A stretch of 19,631 bases of DNA from Lentisphaeria bacterium. Its GTDB lineage: Bacteria > Verrucomicrobiota > Lentisphaeria > Oligosphaerales > Oligosphaeraceae. Under the pieces are notes generated by a model. The model saw nothing but the letters and a program-made list of their open reading frames with translations, had not been told where the DNA came from and made no database searches. Positions 1 through 6,923 of the stretch are shown piece after piece; within the stretch, counting starts at the first letter, position 1; each line of letters starts with the position of its first letter. The stretch is from positions 1-19,631 of the forward strand of contig JAEDNB010000017.1 in NCBI GenBank assembly GCA_016302725.1, in the 5' to 3' direction. The position numbers and the translations under genes were made by a program.

Positions 1-502
1 TCCAGTCGTTGCGGCGGCAGTAGCCGACGGAGCGGTACAACTTGATGTACTGGACATCGCCGATGAGACCGGAGTCCACCAGCTGCCTGACCTTGACGAA
101 CGCGGCCTCAAAACGGCGGTTGTGGCGGAGGAAGAGTTTGCCTGGATGCTCCTTGGCCACCGCAAGCAGATGCTCGTACTCGGAGACCGAGGTGGCGACG
201 GGCTTTTCGACAACGGCGATCTTGCCGGCCTCCATGATTTTAATGGCCATGGGAACGTGGTCGGGATGGCGGACGCCAATGGTGACCATGTCCAGCCCTG
301 GATGCTCCAGCATCGCCTCCAGGCTGCCGTACTTGCTCGCGGATTCCAGTTCCTTGGGAAGTTCCTTGACAAGGCGGTCCGGATCGTTGTCGGCGCAAGC
401 GACGAGTTTGAACTTGCTGGGGAAGGAGCCGATCTCTCCGGCGTGGTTGCCGCCGATGCGGCCGATGCCGACGATGCCGACGTTGAGGATTTTGTCTGCC
501 AT
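1..502 (-). CDS. Gfo/Idh/MocA-family NAD(P)-dependent oxidoreductase, N-terminal part (runs off window)
   Basis: Reading from the ATG at 502 gives 167 open codons to the window edge, so the C-terminal half is missing. The protein opens with a Rossmann nucleotide-binding motif (NVGIVGIGRIGGNHAGEI, about residues 7-24). A DMVTIGVRHPDHVPMAIKIM segment follows, then the family hallmark EKPVA, whose Lys is normally catalytic, and later a RHNRRF stretch. These are typical of sugar and inositol dehydrogenases of this family. The substrate cannot be read from the sequence. The gene lies 116 bp downstream of a ThuA-like gene on the same strand. That pairing resembles ThuA-ThuB of rhizobial disaccharide catabolism, where ThuB is a Gfo/Idh-type dehydrogenase, so a role in sugar oxidation is inferred. 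No clear Shine-Dalgarno sequence precedes the start. The family call is firm; the specific role is open. Confidence 0.87.
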   Translation of the reverse strand, partial: MADKILNVGIVGIGRIGGNHAGEIGSFPSKFKLVACADNDPDRLVKELPKELESASKYGSLEAMLEHPGLDMVTIGVRHPDHVPMAIKIMEAGKIAVVEKPVATSVSEYEHLLAVAKEHPGKLFLRHNRRFEAAFVKVRQLVDSGLIGDVQYIKLYRSVGYCRRNDW

Positions 503-515
503 GCTATCTTGCTTG

Positions 516-530
516 CCCCCGTGCCGGGGG
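516..530. other. GC hairpin in leader of the oxidoreductase gene
   Basis: CCCCC and GGGGG arms flank a 5-base GTGCC loop, 13 bases upstream of the oxidoreductase start at 502. There is no U-run after it on either strand, so it is not a standard terminator. It may be a leader structure or chance in GC-rich DNA. Confidence 0.35.
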
Positions 531-562
531 ATTGGGGTTACCATTCGGGAGACAATGGCAAA

Positions 563-579
563 GGGGGGATTTTCCCCCC
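563..579 (-). terminator. Possible weak terminator or leader hairpin between the ThuA-like and oxidoreductase genes
   Basis: A perfect 6-bp stem (GGGGGG and CCCCCC) encloses a 5-base AT-rich loop. On the minus strand it is followed by TTTG only, 39 bases after the ThuA-like stop codon at 619. It could attenuate transcription between the two genes, but the U-run is too short for a confident terminator call. Confidence 0.35.
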
Positions 580-618
580 ATGCCAGGGAGATGGGGTGCT
601 ACTTTGCTTGTCCGACGA

Positions 619-1413
619 TCAGAGTGCCTTGTGAAGTTCGGAAGTGTCGAGTTGGGCCATGGGATCGCGGGTGGTAATGGGCTCGAGGGAGTCGCGCTGA
701 CGAGTGACGCGCCCCGGCAGGATGCCGTTCGCGGGCGCCGCCCAGCGGACGGCGTTGCCAATGACCCGCTGGACGTTGGGATCATGGTAGATGGGATACG
801 TCTCATGACCGGGCGAGAAATAGAAGATGTGGCCGGCGTCACGCTGGAATGCGACGCCCGAGCGGAAGACGTTGCCGCCCTCGTACCAGGAGAGGAAGAC
901 GATGTGGCCGTCCTGAGGGATGTCGAAGCGCTCGCCATACATCTCCGTGTGCGGGATGGCGAAGGACTCGGGAACGCCCTGGGCGATGGGATGGAACGGA
1001 TCCACCGTCCACACGCGCTCCCGCTCGCCTGCCTCCCGCCAATGCAGCCGGCACGACGTGCCCATCATCCGCCGGAAAATCTTGGACATGTGCCCGGAGT
1101 GCAGGACAATGAGCCCCATGCCGTGCAGAACGCGCTCCTGGATACGGTCCACCAGGGCATCGTCCACCTGGGCATGGGCGCAGTGGCCCCACCATAGCAA
1201 CACATCCGTGTTGTCGAGCACCTCCGCCGGCAGGCCCTGCTCCGGCATGTCCAGCGTCGCCGTGCGGATTTCCAGGTCGTCCGCCGCCAGCGCCTTCGCC
1301 AGGCAACCGTGGATGCCCTCCGGGTAGATGCCCCGGATCCACTCGCCCATCTTGTCGTTGCCGCGCTCATGCACAAACTCATTCCAAATGGTCACCCGTA
1401 TCTTGCTGCCCAT
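619..1413 (-). CDS. ThuA-like protein (class I glutamine-amidotransferase-like fold)
   Basis: The 264-residue protein begins MGSKIRVTIWNEFVHER, a typical ThuA opening. Family landmarks follow in order: LLWWGHCAH (residues 72-80), GLIVLHSGH (100-108), HTEMYGERF (155-163) and FYFSPGHETYPIYH (197-210). The open frame continues upstream to 1575, but the ATG at 1413 has a good ribosome-binding site and starts exactly where the family does, so it is preferred. ThuA proteins are linked to trehalose-type disaccharide use in rhizobia, usually beside a Gfo/Idh/MocA dehydrogenase, as here. The biochemical reaction of many members is unsettled. The last 30 or so residues (ILPGRVTRQRDSLEP onward) form a tail after the core fold. 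It is probably co-transcribed with the oxidoreductase. Unlike the large genes of the 16.2-4.8 kb run, it uses a CTA leucine codon near 1196. Confidence 0.87.
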   Translation of the reverse strand: MGSKIRVTIWNEFVHERGNDKMGEWIRGIYPEGIHGCLAKALAADDLEIRTATLDMPEQGLPAEVLDNTDVLLWWGHCAHAQVDDALVDRIQERVLHGMGLIVLHSGHMSKIFRRMMGTSCRLHWREAGERERVWTVDPFHPIAQGVPESFAIPHTEMYGERFDIPQDGHIVFLSWYEGGNVFRSGVAFQRDAGHIFYFSPGHETYPIYHDPNVQRVIGNAVRWAAPANGILPGRVTRQRDSLEPITTRDPMAQLDTSELHKAL

Positions 1414-1418
1414 CGTTT

Positions 1419-1425
1419 CTTCTCC
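1419..1425 (-). promoter_or_regulatory. Ribosome-binding site of the ThuA-like gene
   Basis: GGAGAAG lies 5 bases upstream of the ATG at 1413. It decides this start over the longer open frame and is the only clean Shine-Dalgarno sequence seen in front of a gene in the window. Confidence 0.7.
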
Positions 1426-1641
1426 GCGTGATGATGAATGCCAGGGCGCACGGGGGCAACATCTGCCCTCCCGCACGCGCTTTCCCATAAATGTACCACA
1501 TCCCAAAGGAAAAAATCGAGACACGCAGGAGGAAATGACTTCGCTAATTCGACTGAGCCACCCGAATGGGGACACCCCAGCAACGCTCCCTTGTCAAGAC
1601 GTCGGCATGGACGAAGATTGAGTGTCTTCGGATTCCTCTGC

Positions 1642-1671
1642 CTTGCCTCGGCAAGAGACAGGCTTCGCCTG
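1642..1671. other. Two adjacent short hairpins
   Basis: The first is CTTGCC / GGCAAG with a 2-base spacer (1642-1655). The second is CAGGC / GCCTG with a TTC loop (1659-1671). They stand 3 bases apart, about 230 bp upstream of the ThuA-like start. No U-run follows. They could form part of a structured leader or be chance. Confidence 0.4.
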
Positions 1672-1720
1672 GCGGGTTTAACGCCTTTCCTGTCCTGAGA
1701 CGTCCTTGCTGTGGCCTCCC

Positions 1721-1743
1721 CATGGCATTTCGCCGATGCCATG
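1721..1743. other. Perfect 8-bp inverted repeat with 7-base loop
   Basis: CATGGCAT and ATGCCATG flank TTCGCCG. The stem is perfect and lies about 310 bp upstream of the ThuA-like start. It may be an operator or an RNA hairpin; there is no U-run to make it a terminator. Confidence 0.45.
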
Positions 1744-1999
1744 CCCACGAAAAAAGCGATTTATGTCCACTTTCCGGGGCAAATCCGCCCGTTCCGAGAA
1801 GGAAGGCGCAAGAGATTCCAAGTGGCCGGGATTACGAACAGGTTGGCGACAAAACCGACGGAGCCAAGCTTGCCTGGGTTATCTTCGCAAGGCAGGGGGA
1901 AAGCCACACAGCACAGCAGGCTTGCTTTCCTTGGGAAAGAAGAACTGCCCGACTTCCCTACGGCCGGTCTCGCCCCTGACCAGGAAGAGGGGACTCCGT

Positions 2000-2147
2000 C
2001 GTAAGCGTTCAATCAGACCATAATCCTGGGGGTGTTGCATGGTGGTGTCTTTGGTTCGTTGTAACTGGAAAAGGCAAACGCATGCTTTTTGTGCATGGAA
2101 TCCTGCAAAGCGGGGGGGTGCGTTTAATCCTGCGTAAGCGTCCAATC
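2000..2147. repeat. Imperfect 15-bp direct repeat, copies at 2000-2014 and 2133-2147
   Basis: CGTAAGCGTTCAATC and CGTAAGCGTCCAATC match at 14 of 15 bases and are 133 bp apart start to start. They may be two sites for one DNA-binding protein, such as the AraC-type regulator encoded just upstream, or the remains of a duplication. Confidence 0.4.
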
Positions 2148-2265
2148 CGCAAGCCAGGGAGATGTCGCACATGCCCCGCATGCCGGGGGAGGCGGCGCGT
2201 TAGGCTGCGCTGCCCTGGGGATTACCGGATGATCAGCTCCTTCAGCCGTCCCCTTTCTGGAATCT

Positions 2266-2291
2266 GGATTTCGGACTTCGGATTTCGGATT
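2266..2291. repeat. Short tandem repeat of GGATTTC-like 7-mers
   Basis: GGATTTC, GGACTTC, GGATTTC and a partial GGATT run head to tail, 15 bases beyond the stop codon of the AraC gene. One base differs in the second unit. The function is unknown; it is a plausible slippage-prone microsatellite in noncoding DNA. Confidence 0.6.
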
Positions 2292-2306
2292 ATGCAATCC
2301 CGCTGG

Positions 2307-3137
2307 TCACTCCATCCGGAAACCGGCGAATCGCTTTCGGTATTCCAGGGGTGAGAAGGAGTATTTTTGCCGGAAGATGCGGCAGAACTGTGCCTGGTCG
2401 GGGAATCCGGAGTGTTGCGCCACCTCCCCGCATCGTTCTTCAGTGGTGGCGAGGAGGGTTTCCGCTTTTTTCAACCGGCAGCGCCTCAGGAATTGTCCCG
2501 GGGGCAGTCCGCTGATTTGCCGGAAGAGTTTACGGAAATGGACATAGGAGAGGGAGAGCCTTTGCGCCTCCTTGGGGAAGTCCCAGGGATGTTCCGGGTT
2601 TGCGGAGAGTTTGTCCATGAGGGCATGGATGCGATTTCCGTGGAGGGAGAGTACATCCCTTTCCTGGAGGGCGAGGTTTGCCTCGGAGGCCTCCAGGAGG
2701 AGTTCTTCCAGGAGGAGGACCATTTTCCCGTGGAGGATGGGATTGTCCTGTCCCTGCTGGAAAAGTCGGATGGCGGTTTTGAGGAGGAGGTGGAAATGAT
2801 CCCCCTCCCGGATGGGGATGCCCACATCGCTGGCCTTCAAGGCGAGCAGCCCTGATTTCAGATAGCGTTGCACCCGTTCTCCCTGGAAGCAGAGCCAGGA
2901 GTGTTCCACCTCCTGTTCCGGGGACGGTCCATAATGCCAGCGGGCCCCGGGGAAGGTGATGAAGGCGGCGGGGGCCAGCAAGGTCTCCATCTGGCCGTCG
3001 TTGACCTGCACCAGCAAACGCCCCTTGTAGATGTATTGCAGCCCGAAATAGCCGTCGAAATAGCGCCCCTTGTTCCAAAGGTTCCGATTCATCAAAGAGC
3101 CTGCACAGACAAAATCCAGATCGGAGAAATAGTCCAT
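2307..3137 (-). CDS. AraC/XylS-family transcriptional regulator
   Basis: This 276-residue protein has an N-terminal cupin-like sensing half (about residues 10-110, including YFGLQYIYKGRLLV and FITFPGARWHYGPSP). Its C-terminal half holds two helix-turn-helix motifs of the AraC type (about 185-272). The first includes AQRLSLSYVHFRKLFRQISG; the second includes CGEVAQHSGFPDQAQFCRIF, followed by the characteristic FSPLEYRKRF end. The open frame extends upstream to 3278 inside murJ, but the ATG at 3137, just 4 bp after the murJ stop, fits both the family start and translational coupling. No purine-rich ribosome-binding site is visible. As the last gene of a run with two mannosidases and a secreted glycosidase-like protein, it is the likely sugar-responsive regulator. 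Its effector and its targets are inferred, not shown. Confidence 0.9.
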   Translation of the reverse strand: MDYFSDLDFVCAGSLMNRNLWNKGRYFDGYFGLQYIYKGRLLVQVNDGQMETLLAPAAFITFPGARWHYGPSPEQEVEHSWLCFQGERVQRYLKSGLLALKASDVGIPIREGDHFHLLLKTAIRLFQQGQDNPILHGKMVLLLEELLLEASEANLALQERDVLSLHGNRIHALMDKLSANPEHPWDFPKEAQRLSLSYVHFRKLFRQISGLPPGQFLRRCRLKKAETLLATTEERCGEVAQHSGFPDQAQFCRIFRQKYSFSPLEYRKRFAGFRME

Positions 3138-3141
3138 TTTT

Positions 3142-4779
3142 TCAGCAGGTAGGCGGGGTCTTTCCCTTTTCCCGAGGGGGACGGTGGCGGCGGAGGCTAC
3201 GCAACACCTCCCTCGGCTCCCTTCTTCCCAGGGCGAGGGAGAGGAGGAGATAGAGGGCGGAGGTGGCCGCGGCGCCAAAGAGGAGGAGGAGCCCCCGGGA
3301 AAGGGGTGGGGGAAGCGCCTCCGGAAGGAGTGCCTGCGTCACCCAGCGGGCTCCCCAGGCGGCCAGGAGGGCGGCGGGGGCGAGGAGGAGGAGGGTGCGG
3401 AGGAAGGGGCGGAAGGACCACTGGGGGAGATGGCGCTGGTTGAGGGCCAGGAGGAGCCCCACCTGCGCCCAGGAGCATAGGCTGGTGGAGAGGGCCAGGC
3501 CGCCCTGGCGGAGGAAGGGCATCAGGAGGAGGTTCAGGAGGAGGTTCACCCCCAGGAAGGACAGGGAGACCTTCATGGGGGTGAGGGTGTCCTTGCGGGC
3601 ATAGAAGGGGTTGGTGACCACCTTGGCGCAGCAGAAGGCGGGCACCCCCGCCAGGTAGAAATGGAGGGCATAGGCGGTCTCCTGGACGGCCTCCTGCCCA
3701 AAGGCGCCCCGGGCGAAGAGGAATTGGATGACCTCCCGCCCGAAAACCAGGAGGAAGGCGGTGCAGGGCAAGGCCAGGAAGAGGACCATTCCCAGGGCAT
3801 AGTCCAGCCCCTCCCGGATTTCCCGGGCGTCTCCCCGGGCCTGGGCACGGGAAAGCGCCGGCAAGGCGACCATTCCCATGGCGGCGCCGAAGAGTCCCAC
3901 GGGCAGATAGACGAGTCTCTGGGAGTAGGAGAGCGCCCCGATGGCGGCGGCGCCCAGCCAAAGCCCCAGTCCCTTGTCCACCAGGCTGTTCAGTTGCATC
4001 AAGCCAGCGCCCACCAGGCCGGGGAGGATGCGTCGGCAGAGGAGCCGCACCTCGGGGTCACGCCAGTTCAGGTCCCAGTGGAAGCGGAAGCCGTGGCGCC
4101 GGCAGGCCGCCATTAGGAAGAGGAGTTGGAGGAATCCCCCCAGGAGAGTGCTGGCGCAATAGAGCCACAGGGCCGTTTCGTCCTGGTTTGTCCAGCCCCA
4201 TCCCAGGAGCAGGAGGGAGGCCACCTGGACCATGTTGAAGATGCTTTGCGCCGTGGTGGCCAGGAAGAAGGAGTGGAGGAGGCTGAGGAGGGAGGCGAAG
4301 GCGCCTGCCGCACACACCAGCACGGAAAAGGGCATGAGGACAGGCAGGAGCCGCAGGGTGACGCGTGTGGTCTCGTGGGGCACCAGGCGGCTTCCTGCGG
4401 CCCAGGCGGCCACCACCCCCAGCAGCAGGGTGGGCACCAGCAAGACCAGCGCCTGCAAGGTAATGGCCCGGCGGGCCAGGCGCCAGGCCTTCTCCTGGTC
4501 CCCCTTCTCCAAATGGCCGGAAAGCATGGGGACGAAGGCGCTGGCGAACGCCCCCTCCCCCAGGAGCATGCGGAAACTGTTGGGGACGGCGAAGGCGGTG
4601 TTGTAGGCGGCCTGGGGGATACCCGTGGCCCCCCAGAAGGCCGCGCTGCAGATATCCCGCAGCAGACCGGTGACCCGGCCCAGGAGGATACCCGTAGTGG
4701 AAGAAAAGAGCCCCCTTCCCATGCCCCGGGTGGCGGCGGGGCGGCGGTTTTCCTGTTCCAATGGGGGGGTATCCTTCAC
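3142..4779 (-). CDS. murJ: MurJ/MviN lipid II flippase
   Basis: A 545-residue, strongly hydrophobic protein with many membrane segments, matching the MOP-superfamily lipid II flippase that exports the peptidoglycan precursor across the inner membrane. The N-terminal signature is clear: LLGRVTGLLRDI (33-43), AVPNSFRMLLGEGAFASAFVPMLSGH (64-89). Arg35, Arg41 and Arg70 align with the essential arginines of Escherichia coli MurJ. The acidic residue expected in the TDAFF segment of E. coli MurJ appears replaced here (PQAAYN), judged from memory of that sequence. The start at 4779 is GTG; an in-frame ATG at 4722 (Met20) is an equally reasonable start, since neither has a good ribosome-binding site. 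The gene lies 27 bp after the secreted glycosidase-like gene and 4 bp before the AraC gene. Length is normal to slightly long for the family. Confidence 0.93.
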   Translation of the reverse strand: MKDTPPLEQENRRPAATRGMGRGLFSSTTGILLGRVTGLLRDICSAAFWGATGIPQAAYNTAFAVPNSFRMLLGEGAFASAFVPMLSGHLEKGDQEKAWRLARRAITLQALVLLVPTLLLGVVAAWAAGSRLVPHETTRVTLRLLPVLMPFSVLVCAAGAFASLLSLLHSFFLATTAQSIFNMVQVASLLLLGWGWTNQDETALWLYCASTLLGGFLQLLFLMAACRRHGFRFHWDLNWRDPEVRLLCRRILPGLVGAGLMQLNSLVDKGLGLWLGAAAIGALSYSQRLVYLPVGLFGAAMGMVALPALSRAQARGDAREIREGLDYALGMVLFLALPCTAFLLVFGREVIQFLFARGAFGQEAVQETAYALHFYLAGVPAFCCAKVVTNPFYARKDTLTPMKVSLSFLGVNLLLNLLLMPFLRQGGLALSTSLCSWAQVGLLLALNQRHLPQWSFRPFLRTLLLLAPAALLAAWGARWVTQALLPEALPPPLSRGLLLLFGAAATSALYLLLSLALGRREPREVLRSLRRHRPPREKGKTPPTC

Positions 4780-4806
4780 GGCTGGCGAAAAGGGAGGTGT
4801 GCCATC

Positions 4807-6834
4807 CTATCTTCTGGGCAGGAGCACCTCTCCCCAGATGTCGTTTCCGGAGAGATGCCAGACCCCTGGGGCGGTTTCCCGGGCGTGTCCGTAGAGGGCC
4901 TCCATGGGAGGGAAGCCCTGGGGGAGGCGCAGGATGGCATCCACATTCTCCGGGCCGATGGAGGCGATGACCAGGGCGGGCATGCCGTCCTCATCCCGCT
5001 GGAAGGAGGCGGCTTGGACCTCTCCGGCCTTCACCTCCAGGGGCTGACGGGTGGGCCCTTGGCGGGAGAGGAGCCATGGGGAGAGCCCCTTGAGCATGGT
5101 GGCCAGTTCCTTGCATTCCTGCCAGTGCCAGAGGAAATCCTCCCGGCTCTGGGGCGTCATGCCCTGGAAGCGCTCCGCCTCCTCGCTGGCCCGTTTGAGG
5201 TCGAAGAAGGAATAGAAGACGAATCCCCTGGCCCCCCGGAGCGCCTCCAGGAGGATGATTCCCCGCATCTGGGAGGGGCGGGGCTGGATCCATTCCCCGA
5301 ATCGTTCCGGGGTGGTGCGGGCCTGGTAGACGGCCCAGTTGAAGACCTGGGGGACTGCCCAGAAGGGCTGGCTCCCCTGGTCCACCGCCTCCATGGCCTC
5401 CAGGGTGCGTCTCTGTTGGGAGACCTTTTCCTTGCCGATGGGATAGGGGTCCACGCCCACCACGTCGCAGGTGCTGCCGAAGAAGGGGGTTTCCAGGAAA
5501 TCGCAGAGGACTCCCCAGACGGGATGGTGGGGGTCCTTGGCATTGATGAACGCCCGGCGGTCCGCCGCCTTCTGGAGGTCGGCGAGGGGGAGTTCGTCGT
5601 TGTTGTACCAGGCCAGGAGAGAGGGATGTTCCCGGAAGCGGGTCACCAGCAGGTCCACCAGTTCCTGGGCGCTCTCCACGCCCACTTTCTTCTGCGCATG
5701 CTCCAGGTAGGCGGCGAACCGGGGCAGTTCATAGAAGTCCTTGAGGGAAAAGATGGTCTTGAGGCCACGTGCGTCCAGGTCGTCCAAGGCCTCTTCCAGG
5801 GCCTCCAGGCTGCCATCGGGGGTGCTGCGGTCAAGGCGGAGATTCCAGCTATTGTAGAAGAGGAGGCAGTTGAAATCGGAATCGCTGATGAACTCCCGGC
5901 TTTCCGGCTGGTCCCAGTTGGCCATGAAGAGGCCGATGGGCAGGAAGGGCTTGCCATCCACAATGGCCCGCCCAAATTCATCGATGACACAGGCGCCCCG
6001 GGGACGGATGGCCTGGGCCTCCGCCACGGCCTCGCCCTCCCAGGCCACGGGTTCCCCCACCGCCTGCCCCTCCCCGTCCAGGAGGGTGGCCGTCAAACGC
6101 ACCCGCCCCGGCGCCAGGGGCTCCGGACGGAAGAGGGCCACGTGGCCCTGGATGGGCTGGCGCATCGCCTGCGCCGCCCCGTCGGCCCCCTGGAGTTCCA
6201 AGGCCACGGAAAAACCCTGGAAGGGGGCGTCCCCCTTGACGTTGCCCATCAGGGCCACGCTGCATTTCACCTGGGGGCGCTCCGCGGCAATCCTCCCCTG
6301 GACGGGGTAGACGAACTGCAACTGGGGGGGCTGTTCCAGGGAGGAGAGGGTGACATTGTCAAAGTATGCAGTTCCGCTGGAGCCCTTTTCGATGTAGAGG
6401 ACCACCGTGCTCCGGGCGGCGTTCAGGGGGACGGAGGCGTTGGTGGACACAATCCACCAATCCTGCCCATCCCGGGGGCCGCTCTTGTAACTGCCCCCCA
6501 GCCAGCGCCCGTTGGCATCGGTGAACTCCAGGCCAAGGGAGGAGTTGCCGGGGGTGATTCCCTCGGCGCGGATCTGCGCCTTCAACTGGTAGACCTGCCC
6601 GGGCACCAGTTCCACCTGCTGGGTGACGAAGGAGTAGGCCATGCCGGGGGTGCGGGCAATCTTGAGGCCGCCATTGCCGTTGAAGCCGTAGTCGCGCGCC
6701 ACATTCGCCCCTTCCACCAGGCGCCAACCGGTGTCCCCCTCCTCGAAATTTCCATTTTGAAGGAGGTTTTCCTGGGCGGACAGGGAAAGGAGGAAGCCTA
6801 CGGTCAAGAGAAGAAGGAGGGACTTTTTCATCAT
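4807..6834 (-). CDS. Secreted glycoside-hydrolase-like protein with N-terminal carbohydrate-binding domain
   Basis: The 675-residue protein starts MMKKSLLLLLTVGFLLSLSA, a clear signal peptide with likely cleavage after residue 20. Residues 23-165 (LLQNGNFEEGDTGW to AYFDNVTL) look like a jelly-roll carbohydrate-binding module of the CBM4/9 type. A beta-rich linker domain covers about 170-280. Residues about 285-590 resemble a clan GH-A type TIM barrel: KPFLPIGLFMANWD (295-308), LLAWYNNDELP (406-416) with Glu414 as candidate acid/base, DVVGVDPYPIG (457-467), and GARGFVFYSFFDLK (534-547). A short C-terminal domain follows. The exact GH family and the nucleophile could not be assigned. It should act in the periplasm, at the surface or outside, perhaps supplying sugars to the cytoplasmic mannosidases. 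The leader upstream of the ATG is C-rich with no Shine-Dalgarno sequence. Confidence 0.8.
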   Translation of the reverse strand: MMKKSLLLLLTVGFLLSLSAQENLLQNGNFEEGDTGWRLVEGANVARDYGFNGNGGLKIARTPGMAYSFVTQQVELVPGQVYQLKAQIRAEGITPGNSSLGLEFTDANGRWLGGSYKSGPRDGQDWWIVSTNASVPLNAARSTVVLYIEKGSSGTAYFDNVTLSSLEQPPQLQFVYPVQGRIAAERPQVKCSVALMGNVKGDAPFQGFSVALELQGADGAAQAMRQPIQGHVALFRPEPLAPGRVRLTATLLDGEGQAVGEPVAWEGEAVAEAQAIRPRGACVIDEFGRAIVDGKPFLPIGLFMANWDQPESREFISDSDFNCLLFYNSWNLRLDRSTPDGSLEALEEALDDLDARGLKTIFSLKDFYELPRFAAYLEHAQKKVGVESAQELVDLLVTRFREHPSLLAWYNNDELPLADLQKAADRRAFINAKDPHHPVWGVLCDFLETPFFGSTCDVVGVDPYPIGKEKVSQQRRTLEAMEAVDQGSQPFWAVPQVFNWAVYQARTTPERFGEWIQPRPSQMRGIILLEALRGARGFVFYSFFDLKRASEEAERFQGMTPQSREDFLWHWQECKELATMLKGLSPWLLSRQGPTRQPLEVKAGEVQAASFQRDEDGMPALVIASIGPENVDAILRLPQGFPPMEALYGHARETAPGVWHLSGNDIWGEVLLPRR

Positions 6835-6845
6835 GGTCGGCTGGA

Positions 6846-6873
6846 GGGGATGGGTTGGGTTGGGTTCAGGGGG
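6846..6873 (+). repeat. G-run cluster with GGGTT triplet repeat (possible G-quadruplex)
   Basis: Five G-runs on the plus strand (6846-6849, 6852-6854, 6857-6859, 6862-6864, 6869-6873) are separated by 2 to 4 bases, and GGGTT occurs three times in tandem at 6852-6866. This satisfies the usual G-quadruplex pattern. It lies on the template strand, 12 bases upstream of the ATG of the secreted protein, so the mRNA leader is C-rich there. Confidence 0.5.
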
Positions 6874-6887
6874 AGGCGAACGCGCCT
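6874..6887. other. Short hairpin between dnaB and the secreted protein gene
   Basis: AGGCG and CGCCT arms with a 4-base loop sit 37 bp after the dnaB stop codon. No U-run follows on the minus strand, so termination is unlikely; it may be an mRNA stability element in the 89-bp gap. Confidence 0.35.
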
Positions 6888-6923
6888 GGGGGGGGCATGC
6901 ATGTGTCTTTGGGAGGGGAGTGG

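Larger units (their letters stand above)
1414..2306. other. 893-bp intergenic stretch without a recognisable gene
   Basis: This stretch separates the end of the AraC gene from the ThuA-like gene, both on the minus strand. The open frames here (longest about 137 codons) have no recognisable domain, and their composition is unlike the neighbouring genes. The stretch does hold several small structures listed separately: hairpins at 1642-1671 and 1721-1743, an imperfect 15-bp direct repeat (2000-2014 and 2133-2147), and a 7-bp tandem repeat at 2266-2291. It probably contains the promoter of the ThuA-oxidoreductase pair, but no convincing -35/-10 pair was identified. A decayed gene or a genome-repeated element is possible. 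Confidence 0.5.

Noticed and set aside
1414..1575. Upstream extension of the ThuA-like gene by 54 codons
   Set aside because: The added residues are not ThuA-like, and the ATG at 1413 has a well-spaced GGAGAAG.
1690..1700. CTGAGA, a string found in TPP riboswitches
   Set aside because: The other conserved TPP elements are absent nearby, and the downstream gene is not a thiamine gene.
1566..1979. 137-codon plus-strand frame in the intergenic stretch
   Set aside because: No domain, Arg/Pro-rich composition, and it crosses the hairpins at 1642-1743; no ribosome-binding site seen.
1879..2181. 100-codon minus-strand frame with a RSPLFLVRGETGRREVG segment
   Set aside because: It faintly recalls translated noncoding repeats I associate with prepilin-like leaders in Lentisphaerota, but no prepilin signature (FTLIELL) follows, so no gene or pseudogene call is justified.
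3138..3278. Upstream extension of the AraC gene by 47 codons
   Set aside because: It would overlap the murJ end and adds Pro/Ser/Arg-rich sequence unlike any AraC N-terminus; the ATG at 3137 fits better.
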